From: Chthoniobacterales bacterium
Lineage (GTDB): Bacteria; Verrucomicrobiota; Verrucomicrobiia; Chthoniobacterales; UBA6821
NCBI GenBank assembly: GCA_026461395.1
Contig: JAPJNA010000019.1
Location: forward strand, 1 to 32,922
Length of the DNA: 32,922 bases
Direction: 5' to 3'
Shown: piece by piece, positions 9,070 to 17,067 of the stretch
How the letters are laid out: each line of letters opens with the position of its first letter
Position numbering within the stretch: position 1 is the first letter of the stretch
Notes under the pieces: model-generated
Seen by the model: only the letters and a program-made list of their open reading frames with translations
What the model was told of the DNA's origin: nothing
Database searches by the model: none
Position numbers and translations under genes: made by a program

Positions 9070-10224
9070 TCAGAGACTCAGCGGCCCCGTCCACCTTTCG
9101 GCCTTGGAGCGCCAGTCGGGGAGCAAGGAGATCTTGAGAAGCTCGCGGTTGATCGCTGACAACTGCGGAAGTCCCTGCCTCGTGGCGAAGGCATAAATCA
9201 TCGCTGAGTCGGGAAGCGTGTAGAGATCGCACTTCAAATCAGGGTTGCGGTTCATCATGTATTGCAGTGGCACCACATCTCCGGCAAACGCAGTGATCAG
9301 ACCCATCTCGTCGGCATTTTTGATTTCGTCGTAGGTGTTGAAGCGTTTAGCGGGGATCCCCCGTTCCTGGAGCAGGAAATCCATCCGTGACCCGGCGACA
9401 CACCCAACCTTGAATCGAGGGAGATCGTTGAAACTGACGATGCCCTCTTTCATCTCGGCGCGGGTGAGAGAGGAAGCGACTGTTCCCGTGAACACGGCGA
9501 TGATCAGCACCCCCGCGAGCATCCAAAAAAAGGTGACCACGCGTCCAAGCAGAGAGAGCGGCGTTTTGTCGCCATAACCGACAGTTGTCATGGTAACGGC
9601 TGAGAACCAGAGAGCCGAACCAAAGCCTTTTACCGAGGGGCCGCTAAAATGCCCCTTCTCATGTTTCCTCTCGACGAACATCAGGAGAAGGCTGAAGAAA
9701 ATCATTCCGAGCAACATCGCGAGGAAGATAATGAGCACCTTTTTGTTCATCAGGATCCCGTGGAATGTGGTGAGCGATTGCAATAGGGATTTATGGGGGG
9801 TCAAAACCGCACCATGGCTGAAGAGATACGGTGCGGTGAATTCGATATTACCTGCCTCCTCACCGGAAAGCGCTATGACTGGGCTCAGATCGCACTTGCC
9901 AGTGCGCAGTTGTTTCATGATCTCAACCAGTGGCATCTCGACATACTCGTAGGTGATCCCAAGCTTTCCTGCGATCTGCTCCCAGAGATCAACGCTGAGA
10001 CCGCTCCAGACTCCGACCCCGTCCTTAAAGCTGAACGGAGGGCGATCACAGACCGCCACTTTAAGTTTATGGGAATTTAAAGAACCCTTCGGGGCCGTTT
10101 TCGTCACTGCTGTGACTGCAGCCGATCGAGCTGACGACTCGGCGTGCAAGGGCGTCATGGGAGACAGTGCCAGTCCGCCGGCCAGAAGGAGGAAGAGACA
10201 TCGGGGAAAATCCATCCCTTTCAT
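9070..10224 (-). CDS. Prokaryotic ionotropic glutamate receptor-like potassium channel (GluR0 type)
   Basis: A 384-residue predicted ligand-gated channel. After a signal peptide (CLFLLLAGGLALSP...HAES) comes the first half of a periplasmic solute-binding domain (about 50-150: KVAVCDRPPFSF, SGLSVDLWEQIAGKLGI). A membrane helix (about 162-184), a re-entrant pore loop with the potassium selectivity filter TVGYGD (214-219) and a second helix (about 229-251) follow. The second half of the binding domain ends the protein. This split S1-TM-P-TM-S2 order is that of Synechocystis GluR0. The start at 10224 was chosen because an AGGAG lies six bases upstream; ATGs at 10230 and 10215 are alternatives. 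The usual Arg in the TxxxR motif before FxxPY is absent (ALSGEEAGNIEFTAPY), so the ligand may not be glutamate. It stands alone between tex and the AraC gene, convergent with tex. Confidence 0.88.
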   Translation of the reverse strand: MKGMDFPRCLFLLLAGGLALSPMTPLHAESSARSAAVTAVTKTAPKGSLNSHKLKVAVCDRPPFSFKDGVGVWSGLSVDLWEQIAGKLGITYEYVEMPLVEIMKQLRTGKCDLSPVIALSGEEAGNIEFTAPYLFSHGAVLTPHKSLLQSLTTFHGILMNKKVLIIFLAMLLGMIFFSLLLMFVERKHEKGHFSGPSVKGFGSALWFSAVTMTTVGYGDKTPLSLLGRVVTFFWMLAGVLIIAVFTGTVASSLTRAEMKEGIVSFNDLPRFKVGCVAGSRMDFLLQERGIPAKRFNTYDEIKNADEMGLITAFAGDVVPLQYMMNRNPDLKCDLYTLPDSAMIYAFATRQGLPQLSAINRELLKISLLPDWRSKAERWTGPLSL

Positions 10225-10452
10225 TAACATCTCCTGATATCGGAGAGAACATCTTATCTTGAGGCATCCCCTCCTGAGCGGAAATCCCATGACTCCTCAC
10301 TCCCCAACTATCTCGGCCGTCCCCCCGGGAAATTCAGACGGTCGCGGCGAGCGTGAAGACGAAGCTCGGTCGTGTAGGCGGGGATGAGTAGTTCAACGAA
10401 AAAAACAATTATTCAGAGCAAGACGACAACCAACAATATCTGTTGAGGCGTT

Positions 10453-11265
10453 CTAATGCTTTGTATCCGCATAGACGCTCGGCTGAAGTCCGGTTTGTTT
10501 TTTGAACCATCGCGAAAAGTAGTTCTGATCCAAAAAGCCAAGCTGTGCACATACATTTTTGACCTGAGATTTTTCTCGCAGTAGACGGATGGTCTTCTTG
10601 AGAAGCAGGGCGTCCCGGTATTCGCGGAGCGTTTGCCCGGTGGCCTGCTTAAAGATCCGGTTCAGGTAATCGGTTTGGTATCCCATGCTTCTGGCGAGGT
10701 CTCCAATTTCCGGAAGCGGAGTTTCACTCTGGTTTAAGAGGCGTTCAAATTTCCGGACGAAGGCCGGAGTTTCCCGCTGCTGGGCGGGAAGGCCGCCCGT
10801 GGCCCGGAGCAGAGTGTCCAGAATACGCAGGATGCCTGCGGCGGCCAAAAGCCGGCAACTGGCATGGCCGGGATCAGAAACCTTCGCCAGGGCGGCCAGT
10901 TCCCTCTTGATGTCTCCTGCCTGGGATTGGCTCAGGCGGTTAAGGAAAAAGCCGCGTTTCACTGCGCCCCTCCAATCCACGTCCAGAACGAGGCAAAGGG
11001 GGCGCCGTCCGGATGTTTCCCGGAAGGAATGCAGACAGTGAGGAGGAAGGAATGCGACAGACCCCGGTCGGGTTTCATAGGTTCGTCCGTTCGCCACGAT
11101 TATCCCCGCCCCGCTCAGGTAGCACAGGATCTGAGTGAAGGAGTGGCTGTGTTCGGCGAGTTGATCCACCTCTGGCAGGTGACGGTGCATGCGCAGGCGC
11201 CGCACTCGGAGGCCAGGAAGCCTAACGTCTATCTCCTGAAGAAGCAGGGGACGGTAATTTTTCAT
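10453..11265 (-). CDS. AraC-family transcriptional regulator with cupin sensor
   Basis: A 270-residue regulator. The N-terminal half is a cupin-like sensor (EHSHSFTQILCYLSGAG, GSVAFLPPHCLHSF). The C-terminal half is a double helix-turn-helix of AraC type (IGDLARSMGYQTDYLNRIFKQATGQTLREY, then VKNVCAQLGFLDQNYFSRWFKKQTGLQP). The start at 11265 was chosen because codons upstream to 11379 overlap the promoter region and do not fit the family. It is transcribed away from the SDR-GH88 operon, so it most likely controls that operon and itself from the shared 107-base spacer. The sugar inducer is unknown; a uronate or unsaturated disaccharide would fit the neighbours (inference). Confidence 0.9.
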   Translation of the reverse strand: MKNYRPLLLQEIDVRLPGLRVRRLRMHRHLPEVDQLAEHSHSFTQILCYLSGAGIIVANGRTYETRPGSVAFLPPHCLHSFRETSGRRPLCLVLDVDWRGAVKRGFFLNRLSQSQAGDIKRELAALAKVSDPGHASCRLLAAAGILRILDTLLRATGGLPAQQRETPAFVRKFERLLNQSETPLPEIGDLARSMGYQTDYLNRIFKQATGQTLREYRDALLLKKTIRLLREKSQVKNVCAQLGFLDQNYFSRWFKKQTGLQPSVYADTKH

Positions 11266-11372
11266 GATGATGATAGAAAAACACCAATACGACGAAAAGA
11301 AAGTCGTTTCTGTGCTATAAATGCTCGTGCTTGTCATAACTGCCCTCTCTTTTTTTCGCGTAATTTTTTTTG
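11266..11372. promoter_or_regulatory. Divergent control region between AraC gene and sugar operon
   Basis: The 107 bases between the two divergent starts are AT-rich compared with the flanking genes. They contain an ACGAC...GTCGT inverted pair around 11289-11309 and poly-T tracts next to the SDR start. Promoters for both directions and the AraC binding sites must lie here, but I could not define -35/-10 boxes with confidence. Confidence 0.35.
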
Positions 11373-12158
11373 ATGACACCAGCAGTTCTCGTTACCGGTT
11401 CCAGCCGTGGTCTAGGTCGCGGAGTGGCAGAATCCCTTGCCGCCGCGGGCTACAGCGTGGCGGTGCATTTTGCCAGCAACAGGCAAGCCGCCGAACAGAC
11501 TGCGGAGGAATGCCGTCGCCTGGCTAACACGGCGGAACAAAAGTTCTGCGTTGTGGGTGGCGATATAGGCAACGCGGCTGACCGGCAGAGTCTTTTTGAT
11601 CAGACGCTGGAAGCCTTCGGGCACCTCGATGCCCTAGTGAACAATGCAGGGATCGCTCCGCGTGTGCGGGCGGACATCATGGACGCCACGGAAGAGGTTT
11701 TCGACGAGGTCATGGGGGTCAACCTCAAGGGACCATATTTTCTCTCCCAGTTGGCCGCGAGATACTGGCTTTCCAAGCCCGGTCAGTCCCGGCTCTCCAC
11801 GGGATACAAGCTCATCTTCGTCACCTCGCTTTCGGCGAACACGGCTTCGGTCAACCGCGGGGAGTATTGCATCTCCAAGGCCGGACTCTCGATGGCCGCA
11901 CAGCTCTGGGCTGTACGCCTTGCCGCAGAAGGAATTCAGGTCATGGAACTGCGTCCGGGCATCATGGCCACGGATATGACATCGGGAGTGAAGGAGAAAT
12001 ACGACAAGCTTCTGGCCGACGGGATCGTTCCGCAGAAGCGGTGGGGCGAACCTGCCGATGTTGGACGTGCAGTCGAATCGATTCTGGCCGGACATTTTGC
12101 ATTTTCCACGGGAGACGTCGTTAACATCGACGGTGGATTTCATCTCCGCCGCTTATAA
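11373..12158 (+). CDS. SDR-family NAD(P)-dependent oxidoreductase (3-ketoacyl-ACP reductase-like, sugar cluster)
   Basis: A 261-residue short-chain dehydrogenase with the classical elements: cofactor motif TGSSRGLGRG near the N-terminus, NNAG in LVNNAGIAPRVR, Ser in VTSLSAN, and the YxxxK pair in GEYCISKAGLSMAAQLWA. The RGEYCISKAGLSMAAQL phrase and the end GDVVNIDGGFHLRRL match the subgroup annotated as 3-ketoacyl-ACP reductase, which commonly sits in sugar catabolic loci rather than in fatty acid synthesis. Oxidation or reduction of a sugar acid or polyol is the likely role (inference from context). ATG at 11373; a TTG at 11370 is possible. Six bases separate its stop from the GH88 start, so the two are one operon. 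Confidence 0.88.
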   Translation: MTPAVLVTGSSRGLGRGVAESLAAAGYSVAVHFASNRQAAEQTAEECRRLANTAEQKFCVVGGDIGNAADRQSLFDQTLEAFGHLDALVNNAGIAPRVRADIMDATEEVFDEVMGVNLKGPYFLSQLAARYWLSKPGQSRLSTGYKLIFVTSLSANTASVNRGEYCISKAGLSMAAQLWAVRLAAEGIQVMELRPGIMATDMTSGVKEKYDKLLADGIVPQKRWGEPADVGRAVESILAGHFAFSTGDVVNIDGGFHLRRL

Positions 12159-12164
12159 CCAACC

Positions 12165-13565
12165 ATGATCCACATACGACACGATCTCGCTCCCCAGCAG
12201 CTTTCCTCGAAGCTGGCGACTTTTTGGGAGGCTTCCGCTCCGAAAATCCTTTCTATCGACGCATGCGAAATGCCCGGCGCAGCAACGCCGGTCTTCACGA
12301 TTGGAGGGCGCTACACTGCACGCGGCTGGACAGAGTGGACGCAAGGTTTTGTTTATGGTTCGTCCATCCTGCAATACGATGCCACCGGCGATGAACGCTT
12401 TCTCTCGCTCGGACGTGCCCACACTCGCGACCGCATGGCCCACCATATCACGCACACCGGGGTACATGATCATGGGTTTAACAACGTTTCCACCTATGGA
12501 AATTTGTTGCGCCTCATGGTGGAAGGACGGATTCCGTTTGATGAGCGGGAGAAGGATTTCTACGAACTGGCTCTCAAGTGCTCGGGTGCGGTTCAGGCAA
12601 CCCGCTGGACAAAAACACAGGACGATGGGGGATATATCTATTCCTTCAACGGCCCGCACTCTCTCTTTGCCGATACCATCCGTTCACTGCGAGCCCTGGC
12701 GGTTTCTCATGCGCTCGGCCATGTCTTGATGGGTGAGAAGGATGCGAAAATCTCTCTTCTTGGCCGTCTGCTGGATCATGCAAAGACCACGGCCGATTTT
12801 GCCGTGTATTATGGCGAAGGCAGGGATGCCTACGATCTTCGGGGCCGCGTGGCCCACGAAAGCATCTTCAATACGAACGACGGTAACTTCCGCTGCCCGA
12901 ATTCTCAGCAGGGCTATTCCCCGTTCACTACATGGACGCGCGGGCTTGCGTGGATCATCGCAGGATATCCCGAACAACTTGAGTGGATCGCCACGCTGGA
13001 AGACTCCGACCTCGAACCTTTCGGTGGGCGTGATGCCATCGAGGTCATGCTTTTGCGTCCGGCTCTTGCAGCCTGTGATTTTTACATCGAGCAGACACCG
13101 ACCGATGGAATTCCCTATTGGGATACCGGCGCGCCCGAGTTGCACCGGATCCCGGATTATCTTAACCGCCCGGCGCAGATCGAAAACGACTTCGAGCCGG
13201 TGGACAGCTCGGCAGCGGCCATCGCCGCACAGGGTCTTCTGCGCCTCGGGCGCTATCTTCAGAACAAAGGCGAACCGAGCGGCGATCGCTACTGGCAGGC
13301 TGGTCTGACCGTTGCGGACACCGTCCTCTCGGAGCCCTATCTTTCTACCGATTCGGAACATCAGGGGCTCATCCTGCATTCGATTTATCACCGCCCCAAT
13401 GGTTGGGACCATATTCCCGAAGGTAGCCGGATACCGCGCGGCGAATCGTCGATGTGGGGCGACTACCATGCCCGTGAGCTGGCCCTCTATCTCCAGCGCA
13501 TCATCGAAAACAAACCCTACTACACCTTTTTCACTGGAGTCCGCTCTGCTGAAACTGGACATTGA
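12165..13565 (+). CDS. Glycoside hydrolase family 88-like (unsaturated glucuronyl hydrolase)
   Basis: A 466-residue cytosolic protein without a signal peptide. GH88 hallmarks are visible in order: HDHGFNNVSTYGNLLRL, which matches the HDLGF catalytic region; FNTNDGNFRCPNSQQGYSPFTTWTRGLAWIIAGY, matching the WxRGQAW segment; PVDSSAAAIAAQGLLRL; and a C-terminal MWGDYHARELALYLQR, matching the GDYY.LEAL segment. GH88 enzymes hydrate the 4,5-double bond of unsaturated glucuronyl residues left by polysaccharide lyases, releasing the sugar. Which polysaccharide is involved cannot be read from sequence. No lyase gene is present in the window, so the substrate would be imported as an oligosaccharide. 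It is second gene of the AraC-linked operon. Confidence 0.85.
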   Translation: MIHIRHDLAPQQLSSKLATFWEASAPKILSIDACEMPGAATPVFTIGGRYTARGWTEWTQGFVYGSSILQYDATGDERFLSLGRAHTRDRMAHHITHTGVHDHGFNNVSTYGNLLRLMVEGRIPFDEREKDFYELALKCSGAVQATRWTKTQDDGGYIYSFNGPHSLFADTIRSLRALAVSHALGHVLMGEKDAKISLLGRLLDHAKTTADFAVYYGEGRDAYDLRGRVAHESIFNTNDGNFRCPNSQQGYSPFTTWTRGLAWIIAGYPEQLEWIATLEDSDLEPFGGRDAIEVMLLRPALAACDFYIEQTPTDGIPYWDTGAPELHRIPDYLNRPAQIENDFEPVDSSAAAIAAQGLLRLGRYLQNKGEPSGDRYWQAGLTVADTVLSEPYLSTDSEHQGLILHSIYHRPNGWDHIPEGSRIPRGESSMWGDYHARELALYLQRIIENKPYYTFFTGVRSAETGH

Positions 13566-13576
13566 AAACATCCCTA

Positions 13577-14026
13577 ATGATTATCTCGGATCTCACGCAA
13601 ATCGAAGGCCGACGGTATCCAGCCCGCCGCAGAACCCAAAACCTCGCCGGGGGAGTCGCTCCCATTCAGGCAAAAAACTTCAGCATGGGAAATGTCACGC
13701 TGGACCCCAAAGGTGGGCAGGTTCCGTGGCACAACCAAGAGCAGGAGGAAGTATATTTTGTTATCGAAGGCACTGGAGAAATGTGTCTCGGTTCCGAGCG
13801 TCAAACAGTTACGGCAGGACAGATGGTTTTTATCCCTTCTGGCGTTTTTCATCAGCTTACCAACACCGGCGAAACACCCCTGCGCATGGTCTACTGTTAC
13901 GGTCCGGCGGGGGATGTCGCCCACTGGCGCCAGGAACTCGACGGCACCCTTCCCAAGGCCGGCCTTGAGGCACCGTCTCTGCCTGATGGCGCATGGCCCC
14001 AGTGCACCGAAAAACCCTCCGCATAA
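13577..14026 (+). CDS. Small cupin-domain protein
   Basis: A 149-residue single-domain cupin. Motif 1 is [20 protein letters not shown], with His and Glu metal ligands, and motif 2 is [18 protein letters not shown], with a second His. Such proteins act as sugar isomerases, epimerases or dioxygenases, or bind a ligand without catalysis. In this operon a role in remodelling the sugar released by GH88 is plausible but unproven. The ATG at 13577 was preferred over a TTG at 13562 that overlaps the GH88 stop. It is 11 bases downstream of GH88 and 22 bases upstream of the next gene. Confidence 0.82.
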   Translation: MIISDLTQIEGRRYPARRRTQNLAGGVAPIQAKNFSMGNVTLDPKGGQVPWHNQEQEEVYFVIEGTGEMCLGSERQTVTAGQMVFIPSGVFHQLTNTGETPLRMVYCYGPAGDVAHWRQELDGTLPKAGLEAPSLPDGAWPQCTEKPSA

Positions 14027-14048
14027 TTTTTTCCAAATACCACACAAT

Positions 14049-15200
14049 ATGAAAATCCACACAGTCGGCATCATCATGAACGGCGTCACCGGACGCATGG
14101 GCACAAACCAGCACCTAATCCGATCGATTGATGCCATCATCAAGCAGGGCGGCGTCAAGATCAGCCCGACCGAAATCATCATGCCCGATCCCGTGCTGGT
14201 GGGACGCAATGAAGTCAAACTGAAGGAGCTCTGCGATCGCACCTCGGTCAATAAATGGACTACCGATCTGGACAGCGTGATGAAGGATCCCGCCTACACG
14301 ATTTACTTCGATGCCCAGAGCACGCTGCGGCGATTCGACGCGGTGAAGCAGGCAGCCGAAGCCGGTAAGCATGTCTATTGCGAGAAGCCGACCGCCATCA
14401 CCACTGAGAACGCCTATGCGCTTTACAAAATCTGCCGCGATGCCGGCGTGAAGAACGGGGTCGTCCAGGACAAGCTCTGGCTCCCGGGTCTCGTCAAGTT
14501 CATGCGTCTGAAAGAAAACGACTTCTTCGGCGACATCCTCTCGGTGCGCGGAGAGTTCGGCTACTGGGTCTTCGAGGGTCACAGCGTTTCTCCCCAGCGT
14601 CCGAGCTGGAACTACCGCAAGGAGGACGGCGGCGGGATGGTTGTGGATATGCTCTGCCACTGGCGTTACGTCATTGACAATCTGTTCGGTGAGGTAAAGC
14701 GCGTTTCCTGCCTGGCCTCAACCCATATTCCCGAGCGCATTGACGAGCAGGGCAAACCCTACAAATGCACCGCCGACGACTCCGCCTACTCGACATTCGA
14801 ACTCGATAACGGCGTGGTATGCCACTTTAACTCGTCGTGGAATGTACGAGTTCGCCGCGATGATCTGCTCACCATGCAGGTCGATGGAACTAAGGGCAGC
14901 GCGATTATTGGGCTGCGTGATGTGTGGATTCAGCACTATGGAAACACGCCGAGGCCGACTTGGAACCCCGATGTGCCTCAACCGATCAACTTCTTTGACG
15001 GCTGGAGTAAGGTGCCCGAGCAGGAAACCTATGACAACGCATTCAAGATCCAGTGGGAGCTCTTCCTCCGGCACGTCGTGCTCGACGAGCCGTTCCGATG
15101 GACTCTTCTCGAAGGGGCCAAGGGAGTGCAACTTGCGGAATTAGGCCTCAAGAGCAGTGACGAACGCCGCTGGCTGGACCTGCCCGAACTTGCTTCCTAA
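14049..15200 (+). CDS. Gfo/Idh/MocA-family sugar oxidoreductase
   Basis: A 383-residue NAD(P)-dependent oxidoreductase. The N-terminal Rossmann domain has [11 protein letters not shown] in place of the usual GxGxxG and the hallmark EKP ([11 protein letters not shown]), whose Lys is the catalytic or cofactor-binding residue of the family. The C-terminal alpha/beta domain includes [23 protein letters not shown], with the usual His. The family oxidises or reduces sugars such as myo-inositol, glucose or uronates. The longer frame to 13692 overlaps the cupin and is not used. It is the last gene of the operon; a GC-rich hairpin follows at 15235-15258. Confidence 0.9.
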   Translation: MKIHTVGIIMNGVTGRMGTNQHLIRSIDAIIKQGGVKISPTEIIMPDPVLVGRNEVKLKELCDRTSVNKWTTDLDSVMKDPAYTIYFDAQSTLRRFDAVKQAAEAGKHVYCEKPTAITTENAYALYKICRDAGVKNGVVQDKLWLPGLVKFMRLKENDFFGDILSVRGEFGYWVFEGHSVSPQRPSWNYRKEDGGGMVVDMLCHWRYVIDNLFGEVKRVSCLASTHIPERIDEQGKPYKCTADDSAYSTFELDNGVVCHFNSSWNVRVRRDDLLTMQVDGTKGSAIIGLRDVWIQHYGNTPRPTWNPDVPQPINFFDGWSKVPEQETYDNAFKIQWELFLRHVVLDEPFRWTLLEGAKGVQLAELGLKSSDERRWLDLPELAS

Positions 15201-15234
15201 GAATCCATAACCGCCGCATTTTATTCGGAACTCG

Positions 15235-15258
15235 CTGCCGACATAGCAAGATCGGCAG
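15235..15258. terminator. Possible hairpin after the sugar operon
   Basis: A 7-bp perfect stem (CTGCCGA / TCGGCAG) with a 10-base loop, 34 bases after the oxidoreductase stop. No T-run follows it, so an intrinsic terminator is doubtful; it could instead be an attenuating or mRNA-stabilising structure. Confidence 0.25.
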
Positions 15259-15465
15259 TGTCGCTGAGTTTGAGGCGGATTGTCGCTAGCAATACAACTT
15301 CTTGCACGCGCCTTGCTTGCCGGCGGGGTGAATGCCATCGGACTCAACCTCCGCACCGGGATCCGACACTCCGCCAACCCAGGGCATCTGAGAAGATTGC
15401 TTCCTGAATCAAAGTAATGTGAATGGAACTCAGCCAGAAACAGGGAAAGCCCAACCCGGGCAAGT

Positions 15466-16221
15466 TCACACGCCGCAGAGATCGAGTAGCGTCTTAGCGT
15501 CTTCCTGAAGGCTGGCGGGATCATCACCTCGCACGAACTCCAGAAGAAGAGCCAAGTCCTTTCCCTGCCGCCTAAGCTCAGCAATGTAGGCGCTCCAACG
15601 ATCGCGCCCATTCTCAAGCGGCCATCTGCATGACGAGTCCGGCCACCAGTGGAAAACATGGATGTGTTGAAGGCGTGGGGTCAATGCGCGGAGGCTTGCA
15701 AGGCACTCCTGGGGTGACAACCCATGCGGAGGCTGCCAGAGGGTTTTGATGAAGGGATGATCTGTAGCGCCCAGGAGTTCTAAGGCCGAATCTGTCGAGT
15801 CGGTTAACGTCCCATTGTGGAATTCATACGCGATGGAAATGTTCCTGGCCGCCGCGAGATCGGCGCAGCGGAGAGCATCATCGGCAACCATTTTTTTAAA
15901 ACCGGGACTGGCATCAGACGAACCGCAGTTACCGGCCCAAACCCGGATGACGGGAGCACCGAGGGCAACGGCCGTGGCAAGGACTGATGCAAAATCCGGT
16001 CCATCCGGGCAAGCGAGGCGGTAATATGATCCATAGGCCGCGACCGAGAGCCCTGCGTCACATGTCAAATTGCCAATCACTTCGGCGGTTTTCTCATCGC
16101 CATGAGGCACGTGGACATCGCCCCCCCATTCGATTGACGAAAGTCCGTTCTGTCGACAGAGAGCAACAATCGCGGCAGGGACGAGATTGCGGAAAGTGAT
16201 GGAAACAAGGCCTGGGTTCAT
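15466..16221 (-). CDS. Sugar phosphate isomerase/epimerase (TIM-barrel, xylose isomerase-like)
   Basis: A 251-residue protein of the AP endonuclease 2/xylose isomerase-like TIM-barrel superfamily. It starts MNPGLVSITFRNLVPAAIVALC and continues with barrel strands SSIEWGGDVHVPHG, VIRVWAGNCGS, SIAYEFHNGTLT, HIHVFHWWPD and ALLLEFVRG. The Glu/His metal ligands of the family fall in these strands. It probably isomerises or epimerises a sugar or keto-sugar and could act with the operon on the opposite strand, which it faces convergently. The 265 bases between its stop and the oxidoreductase stop hold the hairpin and no convincing gene. Confidence 0.85.
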   Translation of the reverse strand: MNPGLVSITFRNLVPAAIVALCRQNGLSSIEWGGDVHVPHGDEKTAEVIGNLTCDAGLSVAAYGSYYRLACPDGPDFASVLATAVALGAPVIRVWAGNCGSSDASPGFKKMVADDALRCADLAAARNISIAYEFHNGTLTDSTDSALELLGATDHPFIKTLWQPPHGLSPQECLASLRALTPRLQHIHVFHWWPDSSCRWPLENGRDRWSAYIAELRRQGKDLALLLEFVRGDDPASLQEDAKTLLDLCGV

Positions 16222-16223
16222 CG

Positions 16224-16547
16224 TCAGGCCATCTGGCTAAGTTGATTCTGGCTGATGACATAGCGCAGCGGTTCACCTGACAGAAACCTCCGGAGCTCGT
16301 CCAGCATCCACATTCCCATGCGCGCACATTCCTGCTGCATGCTGCCGTCGATGTGCGGGGTGAGCACGACATTCGGAAGTGACCTGAGCGGAGAATCCTT
16401 CGCAGGGTGTTCTGGATAAGTCACATCCAGAACGGCGGGAAGGTCAGCATGCCGGGAGAGAACCTCGATCATCTCAACCTCGGCCACGACAGCACGGTGC
16501 GTAGTCGGTGGAGGGCAGCTCGCCTTTCGAAAGCTCGTCGCCATCAT
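16224..16547 (-). pseudogene. C-terminal fragment of a D-2-hydroxyacid dehydrogenase
   Basis: A 107-codon frame whose last 90 residues match the C-terminus of the dehydrogenase encoded at 17068-18300 nearly motif for motif: AVLDVTYPEHPAKDSPLRSLPNVVLTPHIDGS here against AILDVTHPEPPLPDSPLFRLPNVFLTPHIAGS there (shown in pieces of a longer match). It keeps the catalytic Glu and His region (YPEHP, LTPHI) but lacks the whole substrate domain and most of the NAD-binding domain, including the Arg of TSRG. The first 17 residues are unrelated to the family. This is a broken paralogue, left after a deletion. It starts directly at the end of the 34-codon frame at 16544-16648. Confidence 0.75.
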
Positions 16548-16648
16548 ACGTGCTTATCCCGAAATGGATGAACCTGCCGAATTTGAGCCTCCCATTTTTG
16601 GAGTAGTTCGAGGGTGAGGCGCTGAGCGCTAGATTCGTTGTTTCTCAT
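16544..16648 (-). pseudogene. 34-codon N-terminal gene fragment
   Basis: A short frame MRNNESSAQRLTLELLQKWE... that ends at TGA 16544-16546, overlapping the ATG of the dehydrogenase fragment. The helical, charged composition looks like a protein N-terminus. It may be the start of a different gene whose body was deleted together with the front of the dehydrogenase. No family recognised; it could be chance. Confidence 0.3.
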
Positions 16649-16677
16649 AGTTTTCTAGATGTCGAATTGTTATTGGT

Positions 16678-16860
16678 TCACGGCATCTCAATCAATGTCT
16701 TTAATCCCCGCTTGTTTTGCACATCCGCCCAGACCTCGGCGAAGCGGTCGAGCGGATACCGCCAGATGATCCAGCCGGTGGCAGTCAAGCTTCCATCGAG
16801 TAGCATCCGGCAGACCTCCTCGTGGGCGGAGAGTTGGTCGGGGTCGATGTCAATGACCCA
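16678..16860 (-). pseudogene. C-terminal fragment of a zinc-type alcohol dehydrogenase
   Basis: Reading the minus strand up to the TGA at 16678-16680 gives about 60 residues without an internal stop. They resemble the end of medium-chain (zinc) alcohol/threonine dehydrogenases: EVCRMLLDGSLTATGWI, then RYPLDRFAEVWADVQNKRG, then LKTLIEMP. The pattern of helix, 'YPLD.F..V' and a final 'K..I' strand is typical of that family's C-terminus. No start codon or upstream domain exists: at about 16860 the similarity stops and an oppositely oriented AraC fragment begins. It is too short to have been called as a gene. Confidence 0.55.
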
Positions 16861-16862
16861 CG

Positions 16863-17045
16863 AACTACGTCTCGGAGATCCGCCTTCAAAAAGCCCGCGC
16901 CCTGCTGATTAACTGTCCGGCTACAATCTTGGAGATCGCAGATCGCGTCGGCTTCACCTCAACCGCCTATTTCTGCCGGATCTTCAAAAAGCGCCGCGGC
17001 ACGAACCCGGGCGCGTGGCGCCGCGCACACCTCGCGGAGGGTTGA
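16863..17045 (+). pseudogene. C-terminal HTH fragment of an AraC-family regulator
   Basis: Sixty residues on the + strand ending at TGA 17043-17045 form the second helix-turn-helix of an AraC protein: YVSEIRLQKARALLINCPAT, then ILEIADRVGFTSTAYFCRIF, then KKRRGTNPGAWRR. The phrase IADRVGF...YFCRIFKK is diagnostic. A stop lies three codons upstream and no start codon serves the frame, so sensor domain and first HTH are gone. It abuts the dehydrogenase fragment on its left and the stop of the 2-hydroxyacid dehydrogenase is 23 bases to the right. Confidence 0.7.
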
Positions 17046-17067
17046 TGCGCGGAGTAGTTCCCGCTGG

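Noticed and set aside
12684-13571. 295-codon minus strand frame over the GH88 gene
   Set aside because: Shadow of a conserved enzyme gene, without a family match.
13692-14048. N-terminal extension of the Gfo/Idh/MocA frame
   Set aside because: It overlaps the cupin gene in another frame; the family begins at the ATG at 14049.
15270-15417. Short + strand frame in the spacer after the sugar operon (LLARALLAGGVNAIGLNLRT)
   Set aside because: It looks protein-like but has no good start, no recognised family, and a stop just upstream. Not enough to call a gene remnant.
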